Positions 1-5,308 are shown, numbered from the stretch's first letter. The stretch is 7,041 nt of DNA from Haloferacaceae archaeon (GCA_028274825.1 JAQCMZ010000328.1:1-7041); one strand, 5' to 3'. Program-made: numbers and translations. Notes: a model not told the origin generated them from the sequence alone.

Positions 1-7
1 TGGTTCG

Positions 8-37
8 GAGTGTCCCACTCCTTCCGGGTGGACACTC
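8..37. repeat. Strong imperfect inverted repeat (hairpin)
   Basis: Arms at 8-20 and 26-37 form twelve pairs, including one T-G wobble, with a single bulged C (15 or 16) and a five-base loop CTTCC. The structure is symmetrical, so either strand could carry it as RNA, or it could be a transposon end recognised as single-stranded DNA. It lies too close to the window edge to tell which gene it belongs to. Confidence 0.55.
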
Positions 38-100
38 AGCCACAATCGACGGTGCACGCTTCTTGTCGCGCTTGAACATCGTCGAAACTGTGGTGAGCAT

Positions 101-130
101 CCTACTCCCGTGCTTGACTGCAGGGGTAGG
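101..130. repeat. Strong inverted repeat (hairpin)
   Basis: CCTACTCC at 101-108 pairs with GGGGTAGG at 123-130 (one T-G wobble). TGC at 111-113 continues the stem with GCA at 120-122, leaving a TTGACT loop and a two-base bulge at 109-110. Together with the hairpin at 8-37 it suggests a structured RNA or a mobile-element end, not a protein gene. Confidence 0.5.
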
Positions 131-352
131 AAGCGTGGCGGAGAGCGTGCAAGTAACTCGTGCGGGCGCTGTATCCCCTCCCTACTCACGGCCGCTCGCT
201 GAGCAAGGGGGCTTAGTGCCCTCAATTCAGCTAAATCGGCCGGAGTATCGAGACCCGGATGCCGTCGCCGGCCATGGCTCAGAAATCGTCAGCCTGCGGT
301 GTCAGAATCCGTCATCATACCAAACTGAACGACACTGTCCCTCCCGAGACTC

Positions 353-904
353 TCAGTATTCGATCTGTGTGACCGCTAGCGCACTCTCACAGGTACATTC
401 AGATGTGCATTTTGGACAGTCCGAAAAGGGCTCATTGAGTGGCTCTCGGTGGACCGTGTCGTACCCGTGCCGATCAAACAGCTTCTCTGGAGAGTCAGAA
501 CCGCCGTGATACCAACAATCAGCGAGAAACACGCTTACGCCGAGTTCACGGCCGAGCTCGTGAATCCGGTTGAGCAGGCGACTCCCGATTCCCTGTCCCG
601 TGTATCCCTCCCGGACATACCCGGTCTCTAGCAATCCGTATTGGTCAGCCGCTGGGAGGTGCTCTGTGGAATTGAAAAAGTGCATCTCTTCGGCGACCGA
701 CCGGGGGTCTGGTAAGACGCTCACCGCTAGCACCCCGACGAGTTGGTCGTCGGTCGCGGCTACCCGGAGTTCAAACGTCGGATCTTCCAGTCCGAGTGTC
801 ACGTCGTATGTACTCCCTTCGGAGAAATGAGCTGTAATCAGCGCCTCCAGTTCGGACCTGTCGTCCGACTGTGGCTTGCGAATCTCCAACACACTCATTC
901 TCAT
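353..904 (-). CDS. GNAT-family N-acetyltransferase with C-terminal cysteine cluster
   Basis: A 183-residue cytoplasmic protein likely to transfer an acetyl group from acetyl-CoA to an amine; the substrate is unknown. The acetyl-CoA binding motif A is clear at residues 98-111 (REGYTGQGIGSRLL, with the Q-G-I-G core at 104-107). It follows the beta strand 'LLETGYV' and is followed by an amphipathic helix (NRIHELGREL) and the 'SVFLADCW' strand. 'LFDRHGY' at 142-148 is the usual GNAT motif B region. The C-terminus carries Cys163, Cys166, Cys170 and Cys172 (CPKCTSECTC), a possible zinc site; similar Cys-rich tails occur in some haloarchaeal GNAT proteins (from memory). There are two in-frame ATGs, at 904 and 898. 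A weak AT-rich box around 922-927 is spaced for a leaderless transcript beginning near 898-900, so the second ATG (MSVLEIRK) is the better start by that criterion. It appears to be a single-gene unit, with mobile-element debris upstream. Confidence 0.88.
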   Translation of the reverse strand: MRMSVLEIRKPQSDDRSELEALITAHFSEGSTYDVTLGLEDPTFELRVAATDDQLVGVLAVSVLPDPRSVAEEMHFFNSTEHLPAADQYGLLETGYVREGYTGQGIGSRLLNRIHELGRELGVSVFLADCWYHGGSDSPEKLFDRHGYDTVHREPLNEPFSDCPKCTSECTCESALAVTQIEY

Positions 905-921
905 GTATCAGGTCAGCGTGC

Positions 922-927
922 GATAAG
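922..927 (-). promoter_or_regulatory. Weak TATA-like box for the acetyltransferase gene
   Basis: On the minus strand the sequence reads CTTATC, centred about 25 bases upstream of the ATG at 898-900. This fits a leaderless haloarchaeal start at the second methionine. The match to the archaeal TATA consensus is only partial. Confidence 0.3.
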
Positions 928-1007
928 AGGTCATCGATCCAATGTATCGACTGGACGGGTATCGTTTCACACTCGCACAGATAGTCGAGTCTGAAAACAC
1001 CTCGATA

Positions 1008-1050
1008 TTATAGACTGAACAGGCGCAATCCCACGTCGTTCACGGCGTAG
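1008..1050 (+). repeat. Solo copy of the element left end (direct repeat copy 1)
   Basis: This 43-base stretch matches 1460-1502 at 39 of 43 positions and lies in the same orientation. Both begin TTATAG and share CTGAACAGGCGCA and CGTTCACGGCGT. The hairpin is damaged in this copy: the stem is ACGTCG with CGGCGT around a TTCA loop, and the flanking pairs are lost. The similarity ends abruptly at 1050. It looks like an isolated, decaying left end of the element that starts at 1460, left by an old insertion, a deletion or a rearrangement. Confidence 0.75.
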
Positions 1051-1263
1051 AGGATATCAAAAGTGTCTATCTCCCGTTGTTTCGGGCGAAGTGACGACGA
1101 ACAGTATCAAGACAGCCAGGTTTAGACGGCCGCTCACTGACGTCTGATTGGACGAGGCGGTCAATCGGTGCTCACTGGAGTGGTCAGCCTTTTCGGCGAG
1201 ATAGTCGCCGGAGGTGATCCCGGACTCAGCTATCTCTCCTTTTTCACCAGCAGAATTCACTGT

Positions 1264-1459
1264 TCGCCGGTACAGATGTGCGGCGGTGCTGCCGAGAGCG
1301 CCTAACGCGTCAAGCAACCCGAATCCAGGTATTGAATCCTCGCTAGATGCGTTTCCTGGAGTCTTACTGGTGACTTCTGTCGTGGTCTCACTGGCGACTT
1401 CTGTCGCGGTCTCTGTGGGGGTCGCAGTAGATTCGCTCGCTTCCGAGTCGGATGTCTCT
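1264..1459 (-). pseudogene. Detached C-terminal tail of a PGF-CTERM surface protein
   Basis: Read on the minus strand, this stretch encodes a Thr/Ser/Glu-rich linker (two TEV.S.. repeats: TATEVASETTTEVTSKT), then S-I-P-G-F-G at 1318-1335, then a hydrophobic stretch LLDALGALGSTAAHLY and two arginines at 1264-1269. That order (low-complexity Thr-rich linker, PGF, membrane helix, Arg cluster) is the PGF-CTERM signal processed by archaeosortase A in haloarchaea. It is degraded: Asp and His interrupt the membrane helix, and the stop expected right after the arginines is missing, so the frame runs on to 1057. Upstream the frame is closed by a TGA inside the hairpin of the inserted element. I infer it is the 3' part of the DUF7282-like gene whose 5' part lies at 1940-2339. 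An independent remnant is the alternative. Confidence 0.72.
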
Positions 1460-1502
1460 TTATAGGCTGAACAGGCGCACTCCCACGCCGTTCACGGCGT
1501 GG
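1460..1502 (+). repeat. Element left end with perfect hairpin (direct repeat copy 2)
   Basis: The second and better preserved copy of the 43-base repeat. CCACGCCG at 1483-1490 pairs perfectly with CGGCGTGG at 1495-1502 around TTCA. The hairpin introduces the stop codon that closes the upstream side of the PGF-CTERM frame on the minus strand. It is the likely transposase recognition hairpin of the element. Confidence 0.75.
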
Positions 1503-1520
1503 ATACGCGCCGTCACAGCG

Positions 1521-1535
1521 CCAGTTTCGGACTGG
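1521..1535. repeat. Hairpin CCAGT-TTCGG-ACTGG
   Basis: Five perfect base pairs close a TTCGG loop, inside the inserted element. It is one of a series of short, exact stems that follow one another at 1483-1656, which suggests folded single-stranded DNA or RNA. Confidence 0.5.
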
Positions 1536-1571
1536 TTTTGCTCCACACTGTCGTCTGTGTGAGTGTCGGCG

Positions 1572-1591
1572 CACTGGGGACGACCCCAGTG
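1572..1591. repeat. Perfect 8-bp hairpin with ACGA loop
   Basis: CACTGGGG at 1572-1579 pairs with CCCCAGTG at 1584-1591 without mismatch. As an isolated hairpin it could act as a terminator-like or protein-binding structure. No T-run follows it, so a simple intrinsic terminator is unlikely. Confidence 0.55.
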
Positions 1592-1629
1592 TAGCCGAGC
1601 GCCCACTAACTGGCGGTTCGAGTGCCCGC

Positions 1630-1656
1630 CCACACTGGAAACAGGGCAGGGTGTGG
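1630..1656. repeat. Inverted repeat CCACAC / GTGTGG
   Basis: CCACAC at 1630-1635 is complementary to GTGTGG at 1651-1656, with a 15-base spacer. It is weaker than the stems at 1483-1502 and 1572-1591 but continues the palindrome-rich run in the element. Confidence 0.35.
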
Positions 1657-1790
1657 CCCGATGTGGGAATCACACACCAACCACTGGGGGCGAACAGTTG
1701 CAGAGGAAGTCACTCCGAGTCTGTCGCAGTCTGTCGGACTCCCCGTGGTCAACACAACACTGGGAATCCAAGCACGACAGACGAGAGGAG

Positions 1791-1813
1791 TCCTGGGGTG
1801 GCCACTCCCAGGA
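1791..1813. repeat. Inverted repeat TCCTGGG / CCCAGGA
   Basis: TCCTGGG at 1791-1797 pairs perfectly with CCCAGGA at 1807-1813, extended by one G-T wobble, around a short loop. It lies in the distal half of the inserted element. Confidence 0.45.
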
Positions 1814-1911
1814 GACTGCCCATCGATTGGTCACTCACCGATTCCACCGGTGTGTTGGCTTGGGAGTCTGCAACCCTGCCACTCCCAATTCAGCGGTGGC
1901 GTGGGATTCGG

Positions 1912-1925
1912 CCGCGGTCACGCGG
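1912..1925. repeat. Putative right-end hairpin CCGCG-GTCA-CGCGG
   Basis: A five-pair perfect stem with a four-base loop lies within about 15 bases of the inferred right boundary of the inserted element. Its loop (GTCA) resembles the left-end loop (TTCA). IS200/IS605 elements have a subterminal hairpin at each end, so the position fits, but a stem this short could arise by chance. Confidence 0.4.
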
Positions 1926-1939
1926 AGGAGGATGTCAAC

Positions 1940-2339
1940 GGTTTGTGTCACCGTTACGGAGATAGCTATCGCCTCGCCACTGGAGTCAGGATAAGGGGCC
2001 GTCTTGTTCGGCGCCGGATTCGACGAATTCGTACTCTTGAGAGTCGTTCGTGTCACGATGAGGCATCGCAATCAGCGTGTTATCCTTCTTGAGCGGCTTG
2101 TTGAGAGCAATCTCAACCTCTTCGTTTTTACCCGACTCTAAGTATCCAGAAACGCCGATTACACTACCTACCGTGTTCCCGTCTTGCAGCGAGGAATCAT
2201 GAATCGCCACGAACCCGCCATCATTTAACCGGGCACAATTGATGACAACAGTATCACCGGGTGTATCCTGTGTGGCAAAGCTGACTGCGGCAGTCGTCGT
2301 GTTGTCTTCCGGTTGCACGGTCTCCACTTGGCCCTCCAT
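1940..2339 (-). pseudogene. DUF7282-like surface-protein domain, frameshifted and separated from its PGF-CTERM tail
   Basis: The frame from 2339 to 1986 encodes an extracellular beta-rich domain found in haloarchaeal surface proteins (DUF7282; number given from memory). Recognisable blocks are GGFVAIHDSSLQDG, GSVIGVSGYLESG and LIAMPHRDTNDSQEYEF, ending EQDGP. The frame then hits a stop at 1986-1988. Removing one base from the four-C run (minus-strand copy of 1995-1998) restores the expected continuation DGPYPDSSGEAI...SVTVTQT, which reads on to about 1940, where the inserted element begins. The gene is therefore broken by a +1 indel and an insertion. No signal peptide or promoter is present: the only ATG (2339) falls inside what looks like mature protein, and a TAG stands 84 bases upstream of it. 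The intact protein would have been secreted and anchored outside the cell. Its function is unknown. Confidence 0.75.
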
Positions 2340-2420
2340 TGAACTGAACTGTGCAGACGTAGTCTCCGTCTGCAGGAGTCGGACCGACGGCTACAGGCGC
2401 CTGCGGCTCCTATCTTTGGT

Positions 2421-3071
2421 ATGTCGATCACATCTGGACGATTTCGCGTGTATCCCGTCGTGGATGCCGTTCCACATATCAACCTGCAAGATGTCGAGAC
2501 ACCGCAACTGTACACCGTCTTCGAGTCCGGGTACGACAAACTGCAAGCAGCCATCGACGAGCTTGAAACCGGGGCGTTAATCGATGCGACACTGTCTGGT
2601 AATCCAGACGCCGAGTCGGAGCCGTGGCGAATAACCGAGATTGACCGGGTGGGCGGGGTTTCGACGGATTTTGCGGTAAATGTCACGTACCCTTCAGTAG
2701 CGGTCGACTGCTGGAACCGATCTGACGGAAATCCCGCTTCGACCGTCATTCTGGAAGAGAACGAACCTGTCGCGGCTTGTTGTGTACAGCCGCGCGACCC
2801 GCTCTCAGACGGTCAGTTCGTTCCGAACGTACTTGCTGGACTGCTCCCGATTGAAGATTACTACCAGTCTGTCCCTGGCGTTGGGGACCCAGCTGTGGAG
2901 GTGTTATTCCTGGATTCGGATCTGCCTGACGCTGACAGTCACTCTACACCGTTCGGCACGTTTATACTGTTCACGGCGGCAGCATCGGATTCCAGAGAAC
3001 AGTTTTACAATCGCTATGATCTGCCCGCTGATGCCGATACCCGTCCCAAATACGACCCTTACCGGATCTGA
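2421..3071 (+). CDS. Uncharacterised acidic haloarchaeal protein, 216 residues
   Basis: An acidic protein with no signal peptide or membrane segment, so probably cytoplasmic. Visible features are an N-terminal 'GRFRVYPVVD' strand, an early helix (YDKLQAAIDELETG), a Cys-Trp pair at the centre (VDCWNR), a hydrophobic 'FVPNVLAGLLPIEDYY' stretch and a C-terminal 'PFGTFILFTAAA' strand followed by a conserved-looking 'YDLP'. The overall order reminds me loosely of the haloarchaeal DUF6663-type proteins, but I am not confident of that match. No catalytic motif is obvious. The start is the first ATG after an in-frame stop. No TATA box is visible about 26 bases upstream, so a longer leader or alternative start is possible. 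It is divergent from the broken surface-protein gene (81-base gap) and convergent with the exonuclease gene. Confidence 0.7.
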   Translation: MSITSGRFRVYPVVDAVPHINLQDVETPQLYTVFESGYDKLQAAIDELETGALIDATLSGNPDAESEPWRITEIDRVGGVSTDFAVNVTYPSVAVDCWNRSDGNPASTVILEENEPVAACCVQPRDPLSDGQFVPNVLAGLLPIEDYYQSVPGVGDPAVEVLFLDSDLPDADSHSTPFGTFILFTAAASDSREQFYNRYDLPADADTRPKYDPYRI

Positions 3072-3265
3072 GAGAGAGCCCGGTCAAACGCATGAAGTAA
3101 GACTGTTGAGTCCGCTGTGACGACGTTTGATTCATACTGACGGACCAACACTGTGTCGTGTTTGACAACATCGATTACGGGAACCGATCCCTGTTCTAGA
3201 AATCTCCTAGAGACCGCTGGTTCCGCCGGAGGGCTGTCGCTTGATATCCGGCACTCGTCAGCCAC
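3059..3265 (-). CDS. Possible small overlapping ORF, 68 residues
   Basis: This minus-strand frame overlaps the last 70 bases of the exonuclease gene in another frame and overlaps the stop region of the convergent 2421-3071 gene by 13 bases. Its second half reads like real protein (GSVPVIDVVKHDTVLVRQY, then ...TADSTVLLHAFDRALSQIR). There is no internal ATG, so a real product would have to start inside the exonuclease gene (ATG at 3265) or at a rare codon. I do not recognise the family. It could equally be the 3' remnant of a lost gene, or chance, since open frames are common in this composition. Confidence 0.25.
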   Translation of the reverse strand: MADECRISSDSPPAEPAVSRRFLEQGSVPVIDVVKHDTVLVRQYESNVVTADSTVLLHAFDRALSQIR

Positions 3266-4164
3266 TCAGCAAACGTATCGGTTGCCCCGTGATTGGTGTA
3301 CACGTGAGCAGGATCAGCCGTCTCAACCATGGCACACAGTTCGGCAAAATCGCAGTGATCCGAGAGTGGGAAGGTGATATCATAGTTGCCGCGAAACTTG
3401 AACGACGAATTCACCGCCCACCCGGAGAATCCGGCCTTGACTGCGTCGGTTTCCGCACAGAGGTCTTCAATCCAATCGAACCGTGCGGTGGTCATCGGTA
3501 ACACGAGAACATCGCCCTCGCCCAGGGTAGTGTCACTGTTGTACTGTTGGACATCGAAGACGACATGTCGGTGGTCTTCGATCGACGCATTGACACGCCG
3601 GACTGCATCGGTCACGAAAATCCGCTCGACACCTGCCTTCTGTGCTAACAGTTGGAGTTTCTGAGCCCTTCCTAGCGCGTAGCCGAACAGTAATCCTGGG
3701 GATTCGAGTTCCTCAAGCCAGCTGAGTATCTCGTCGGCTACTGTTTGATGATCGGGGAAGGTATACTCGGGTTCGCCATACGTTGCCTCGGTGATCAATA
3801 CATCACAGTCAGGCGGCTCGAACCCTCCTAAGTAGAACCGTGACCGTGTACACACATCTCCAGTATAGCAGTATCGAGTCCCGTCGGGATCGGTAACGAC
3901 TGCCGCCCGGGATCCTGCGACGTGACCTGCCGGAATCAGGTCGATTCGATCGTCGGTGACTCGCTGTAAGGGTTCGTCTCGTCTGGCCCGCGCCAGCGAC
4001 GCAGTCAACGCTGAGCACACGACTGTCGCGTCTCCCTCTGGGAAGTGGTCGCCGTGAGCGTGCGTAACTACGTCTATATCCCCGTCGGGGTTGTCTGCAT
4101 CACAGACGACACGGGTTCCGTCGGACAGTTCGATTTCGATTCCATCACAGAGTCGAACGGACAT
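3196..4164 (-). CDS. Metallo-beta-lactamase-fold exonuclease-like / mRNA 3'-end-processing-factor-like protein
   Basis: A 322-residue cytoplasmic metallohydrolase of the YSH1/CPSF-like class (COG1236 type), closest in look to the 'ligase-associated DNA exonuclease' group. Metal-binding motifs are all present: H35-A-H-G-D-H40 (motif 1), H81 in PAGHVAGS (motif 2), D103 in YTGDV (motif 3), then TEATYG, the SDH pair at 269-270 and H292 in YTNHG. Such proteins hydrolyse phosphodiester bonds in DNA or RNA with two zinc ions. The substrate cannot be decided from sequence. The length and C-terminal ending (ALRRNQRSLGDF) are complete. In many genomes this family sits beside an ATP-dependent DNA ligase; no ligase is in the window. 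The start ATG has an AT-rich CAGATTA 27-33 bases upstream, compatible with a near-leaderless transcript. It is co-directional with rpoL, 111 bases downstream of it, so co-transcription is possible. Confidence 0.88.
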   Translation of the reverse strand: MSVRLCDGIEIELSDGTRVVCDADNPDGDIDVVTHAHGDHFPEGDATVVCSALTASLARARRDEPLQRVTDDRIDLIPAGHVAGSRAAVVTDPDGTRYCYTGDVCTRSRFYLGGFEPPDCDVLITEATYGEPEYTFPDHQTVADEILSWLEELESPGLLFGYALGRAQKLQLLAQKAGVERIFVTDAVRRVNASIEDHRHVVFDVQQYNSDTTLGEGDVLVLPMTTARFDWIEDLCAETDAVKAGFSGWAVNSSFKFRGNYDITFPLSDHCDFAELCAMVETADPAHVYTNHGATDTFAEWLTSAGYQATALRRNQRSLGDF

Positions 4165-4275
4165 GAGTTAGATAAGTTGGCCGTGAAGCCTAATCTGCTT
4201 CAGCAGCAGCGATGAGCTGTTGGTTACAATTCCGACGCCAGCGGGGGGACGACCCTGTGTCGGCCCGCGAGACTC

Positions 4276-4554
4276 TCAGGCAGTTTGGACGGCTTCCCGG
4301 AGTGCGTCCGTCCGAGTAGAGATATCGGAGGCTGCCCCCTCCAATGCATCGAGTGGGTCTGACTCCTCAGTTTTCACCGTGAGAATCGGATCTGTCTGGC
4401 CGCCTGACTGTTCGGGGTTCATGTCGTACGTCGCCGCGGTGACATCGTCTGCTTCGAGAAGCGCCCCCTTGAGGACGTTCATGAATGTGTGGTCCTCGCC
4501 AGCAATCTCGATCCGGAGTTCCGCATCAGTCTTGTTGATAACCCGCAGTTCCAT
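4276..4554 (-). CDS. rpoL: DNA-directed RNA polymerase subunit L (Rpo11)
   Basis: A 92-residue subunit of archaeal RNA polymerase, the counterpart of eukaryotic RPB11/AC19, which pairs with subunit D to form the assembly platform. The family signature is clear: MELRVINKTDAELRIEIAGEDHT near the N-terminus, then FMNVLKGALLE, followed by the less conserved TYDMNPEQSGG strand-loop and the C-terminal DPLDALEGAASD helix. The open frame continues upstream to 4803, but that extension is repetitive and Trp/Arg-rich, unlike the family. The start is therefore the ATG at 4552-4554, which gives the usual family length. A weak TTGAAA lies about 24-29 bases upstream and may be the TATA box. A stronger TTATAC at 4563-4568 is too close to serve this start. 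The exonuclease-like gene follows on the same strand. Confidence 0.95.
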   Translation of the reverse strand: MELRVINKTDAELRIEIAGEDHTFMNVLKGALLEADDVTAATYDMNPEQSGGQTDPILTVKTEESDPLDALEGAASDISTRTDALREAVQTA

Positions 4555-4718
4555 ATACGACGTATAAGTACCCGATGTTTCAACGTTTCGTGTCTGCGGT
4601 GATTTCAGGATCACGAGTGTCACTCGGTCTGATCGGCGTGAAGAATTCACAACCGAACTTCCACTGGACCACGCCACGCCGGACCACACCTCAATGGCCT
4701 GCAGGCGCGACAGAGCGG

Positions 4719-4750
4719 GTGGCTCGGGACGTGTCCCCGAGCAAAGCCAC
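4719..4750. repeat. Hairpin with 5-base bulge upstream of rpoL
   Basis: GTGGC at 4719-4723 pairs with GCCAC at 4746-4750, and TCGGG at 4724-4728 pairs with CCCGA at 4736-4740, leaving GCAAA bulged and ACGTGTC as the loop. An alternative seven-pair stem uses GCTCGGG with CCCGAGC at 4736-4742. The 3' arm is the first unit of the GCCAC tandem repeat. Confidence 0.45.
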
Positions 4751-4775
4751 GCCACCCCACGCCACGCCACGCCAC
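4746..4775 (+). repeat. GCCAC pentamer tandem repeat, six units
   Basis: Six consecutive five-base units: five are exact GCCAC and the third is CCCAC. Related CCACG units occur at 4669-4680. The period is not a multiple of three, so it is not a protein repeat. Slippage during replication is the simplest origin. Confidence 0.85.
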
Positions 4776-4894
4776 CGACCTGCGATACCGTGCTCGCCGA
4801 CACTGTGGGATTGTCTCATATCAGCTCAGTTTCGGCCGTGAGGCGTGACACTCAGAGGCGTCCAGCACCGAGACCACCAAGCCGAACTATCGGC

Positions 4895-4930
4895 CCGACT
4901 CTCGGGGCTTACCTACCTGTGTTGAGTCGG
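4895..4930. repeat. Inverted repeat CCGACTC / GAGTCGG
   Basis: Seven perfect pairs (4895-4901 with 4924-4930) enclose a 22-base spacer in the gene-free region. The spacer is long for a hairpin. It could be a protein-binding palindrome or a stem in a larger folded RNA. Confidence 0.35.
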
Positions 4931-5278
4931 TGCAGGCCAGAAGTCTTGCTGCTGGGTTGGCTGTAGCGGAGCGTTGGAGTGAGACCCACTTGTGTCTATC
5001 GTGAGCGTGAGCGTGGTCCCCGTTTCACCTCAGCAGATCGCCTATTGTGTCGAGACTGTTGTTGCACTGGATGACCGGTGCTGGAGTCATCTCACTGTTC
5101 AAACGGTGGGCGGTCTCCCTGTTCAGTTGTAATCCCGCTCGGAACAAGGTTCCCACACGGTCCATTCTGAACCCCGGGATGACCAGCGGGAGTCTATCCC
5201 CCCAGTATCGTCGTTGGTTGACGTGATCTCCCTCGATACCCGCTGTGGACTCGCCTCCGGATGTTGGTCCATCGAGGT

Positions 5279-5285
5279 GTTTTTG
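5279..5285 (+). promoter_or_regulatory. TATA-like box for the 5309 hydrolase gene
   Basis: GTTTTTG is centred 27 bases before the ATG at 5309, the spacing expected for a leaderless haloarchaeal transcript. It supports this start over the in-frame ATG at 5261, which would lie upstream of the promoter. Confidence 0.5.
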
Positions 5286-5308
5286 TCCGCGGCGAGACCC
5301 ACCAAAGT

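Larger units (their letters stand above)
1..352. other. Gene-free left edge with strong hairpins, possible insertion-sequence end remnant
   Basis: I recognise no gene here. Two strong hairpins are visible. At 8-37, GAGTGTC and CACTC pair with GGGTG and GACACTC, with one bulged C and a CTTCC loop. At 101-130, CCTACTCC then TGC pairs with GCA then GGGGTAGG. A weaker pairing is CCCCT at 175-179 with AGGGG at 206-210. The plus-strand frame is open from base 3 to 509, but it is Ser/Arg-rich, not acidic, and runs antisense through the acetyltransferase, so I do not call it. A minus-strand frame starting ATG at 98-100 runs off the left edge (MLTTVSTMFKRDKK...), also unrecognised. Structured non-coding DNA of this sort can occur at the ends of haloarchaeal IS200/IS605-family (tnpB-type) elements. 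That identity is an inference from general appearance. Confidence 0.3.
1460..1935 (+). mobile_element. ORF-less IS200/IS605-like miniature element (PATE/MITE type)
   Basis: About 475 bases that split a surface-protein gene. The left end (1460-1502) carries a perfect 8-bp hairpin with a TTCA loop and is repeated as a solo copy at 1008-1050. Near the right end a second hairpin, CCGCG-GTCA-CGCGG, lies at 1912-1925. Subterminal hairpins without long terminal inverted repeats are characteristic of IS200/IS605-family transposons. Haloarchaea are known to carry short non-autonomous derivatives called palindrome-associated transposable elements. No transposase ORF is present, so mobility would depend on TnpA supplied elsewhere. 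The left boundary is set by the repeat. The right boundary (about 1926-1940) is set by where the broken host gene stops making sense, so it is approximate. The TTAT at the left edge could be the target tetranucleotide (inference). Confidence 0.55.
4555..5308. other. 754-bp gap without recognisable gene
   Basis: Frames here are short or unconvincing. They include a minus-strand frame running upstream from rpoL, a plus-strand frame at about 4849-5001, and a plus-strand frame with several GTG codons ending at about 5131. None matches a family I know, and none has a promoter at the expected distance. The region does contain a pentamer tandem repeat (4746-4775), a hairpin beside it (4719-4750), a seven-pair inverted repeat (4895-4930) and a short GTGAGC doublet near 5000. 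It may hold a non-coding RNA or heavily decayed genes. No tRNA, 7S RNA or RNase P RNA signature is visible. Confidence 0.5.

Noticed and set aside
3..509. Long plus-strand open frame from the left edge
   Set aside because: It runs antisense through the last 157 bases of the acetyltransferase gene, has no acidic bias and no recognisable motif. It is explained as a chance open frame over structured DNA.
1611..1630. T-arm-like GGTTCGAGTGC suggesting a tRNA
   Set aside because: The five-pair stem and seven-base loop do not form, and no anticodon arm or acceptor stem can be drawn around it.
1302..1673. Minus-strand 123-residue frame
   Set aside because: Arg/Pro-rich, repetitive and crossing the element boundary. 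It is a shadow of the Thr-rich linker frame, whose PGF motif is in a different frame.
1697..1715. AGAGGAAGTC resembling a conserved block of RNase P RNA
   Set aside because: The partner block (ACAGAAA-type) and the surrounding helices are absent, so it is probably coincidental.
1563..2092. Several overlapping plus-strand frames inside the inserted element
   Set aside because: They overlap each other in different frames, show no transposase motif and run across the element boundary into antisense of the broken surface-protein gene.
4746..4775. Tandem repeat as a CRISPR array
   Set aside because: The units are five bases long and directly adjacent, without spacers, so it is a simple repeat.
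4555..4803. N-terminal extension of rpoL
   Set aside because: The extension is Trp/Arg-rich and produced by the GCCAC repeat. RpoL proteins begin at MELRV, which gives the usual family length.
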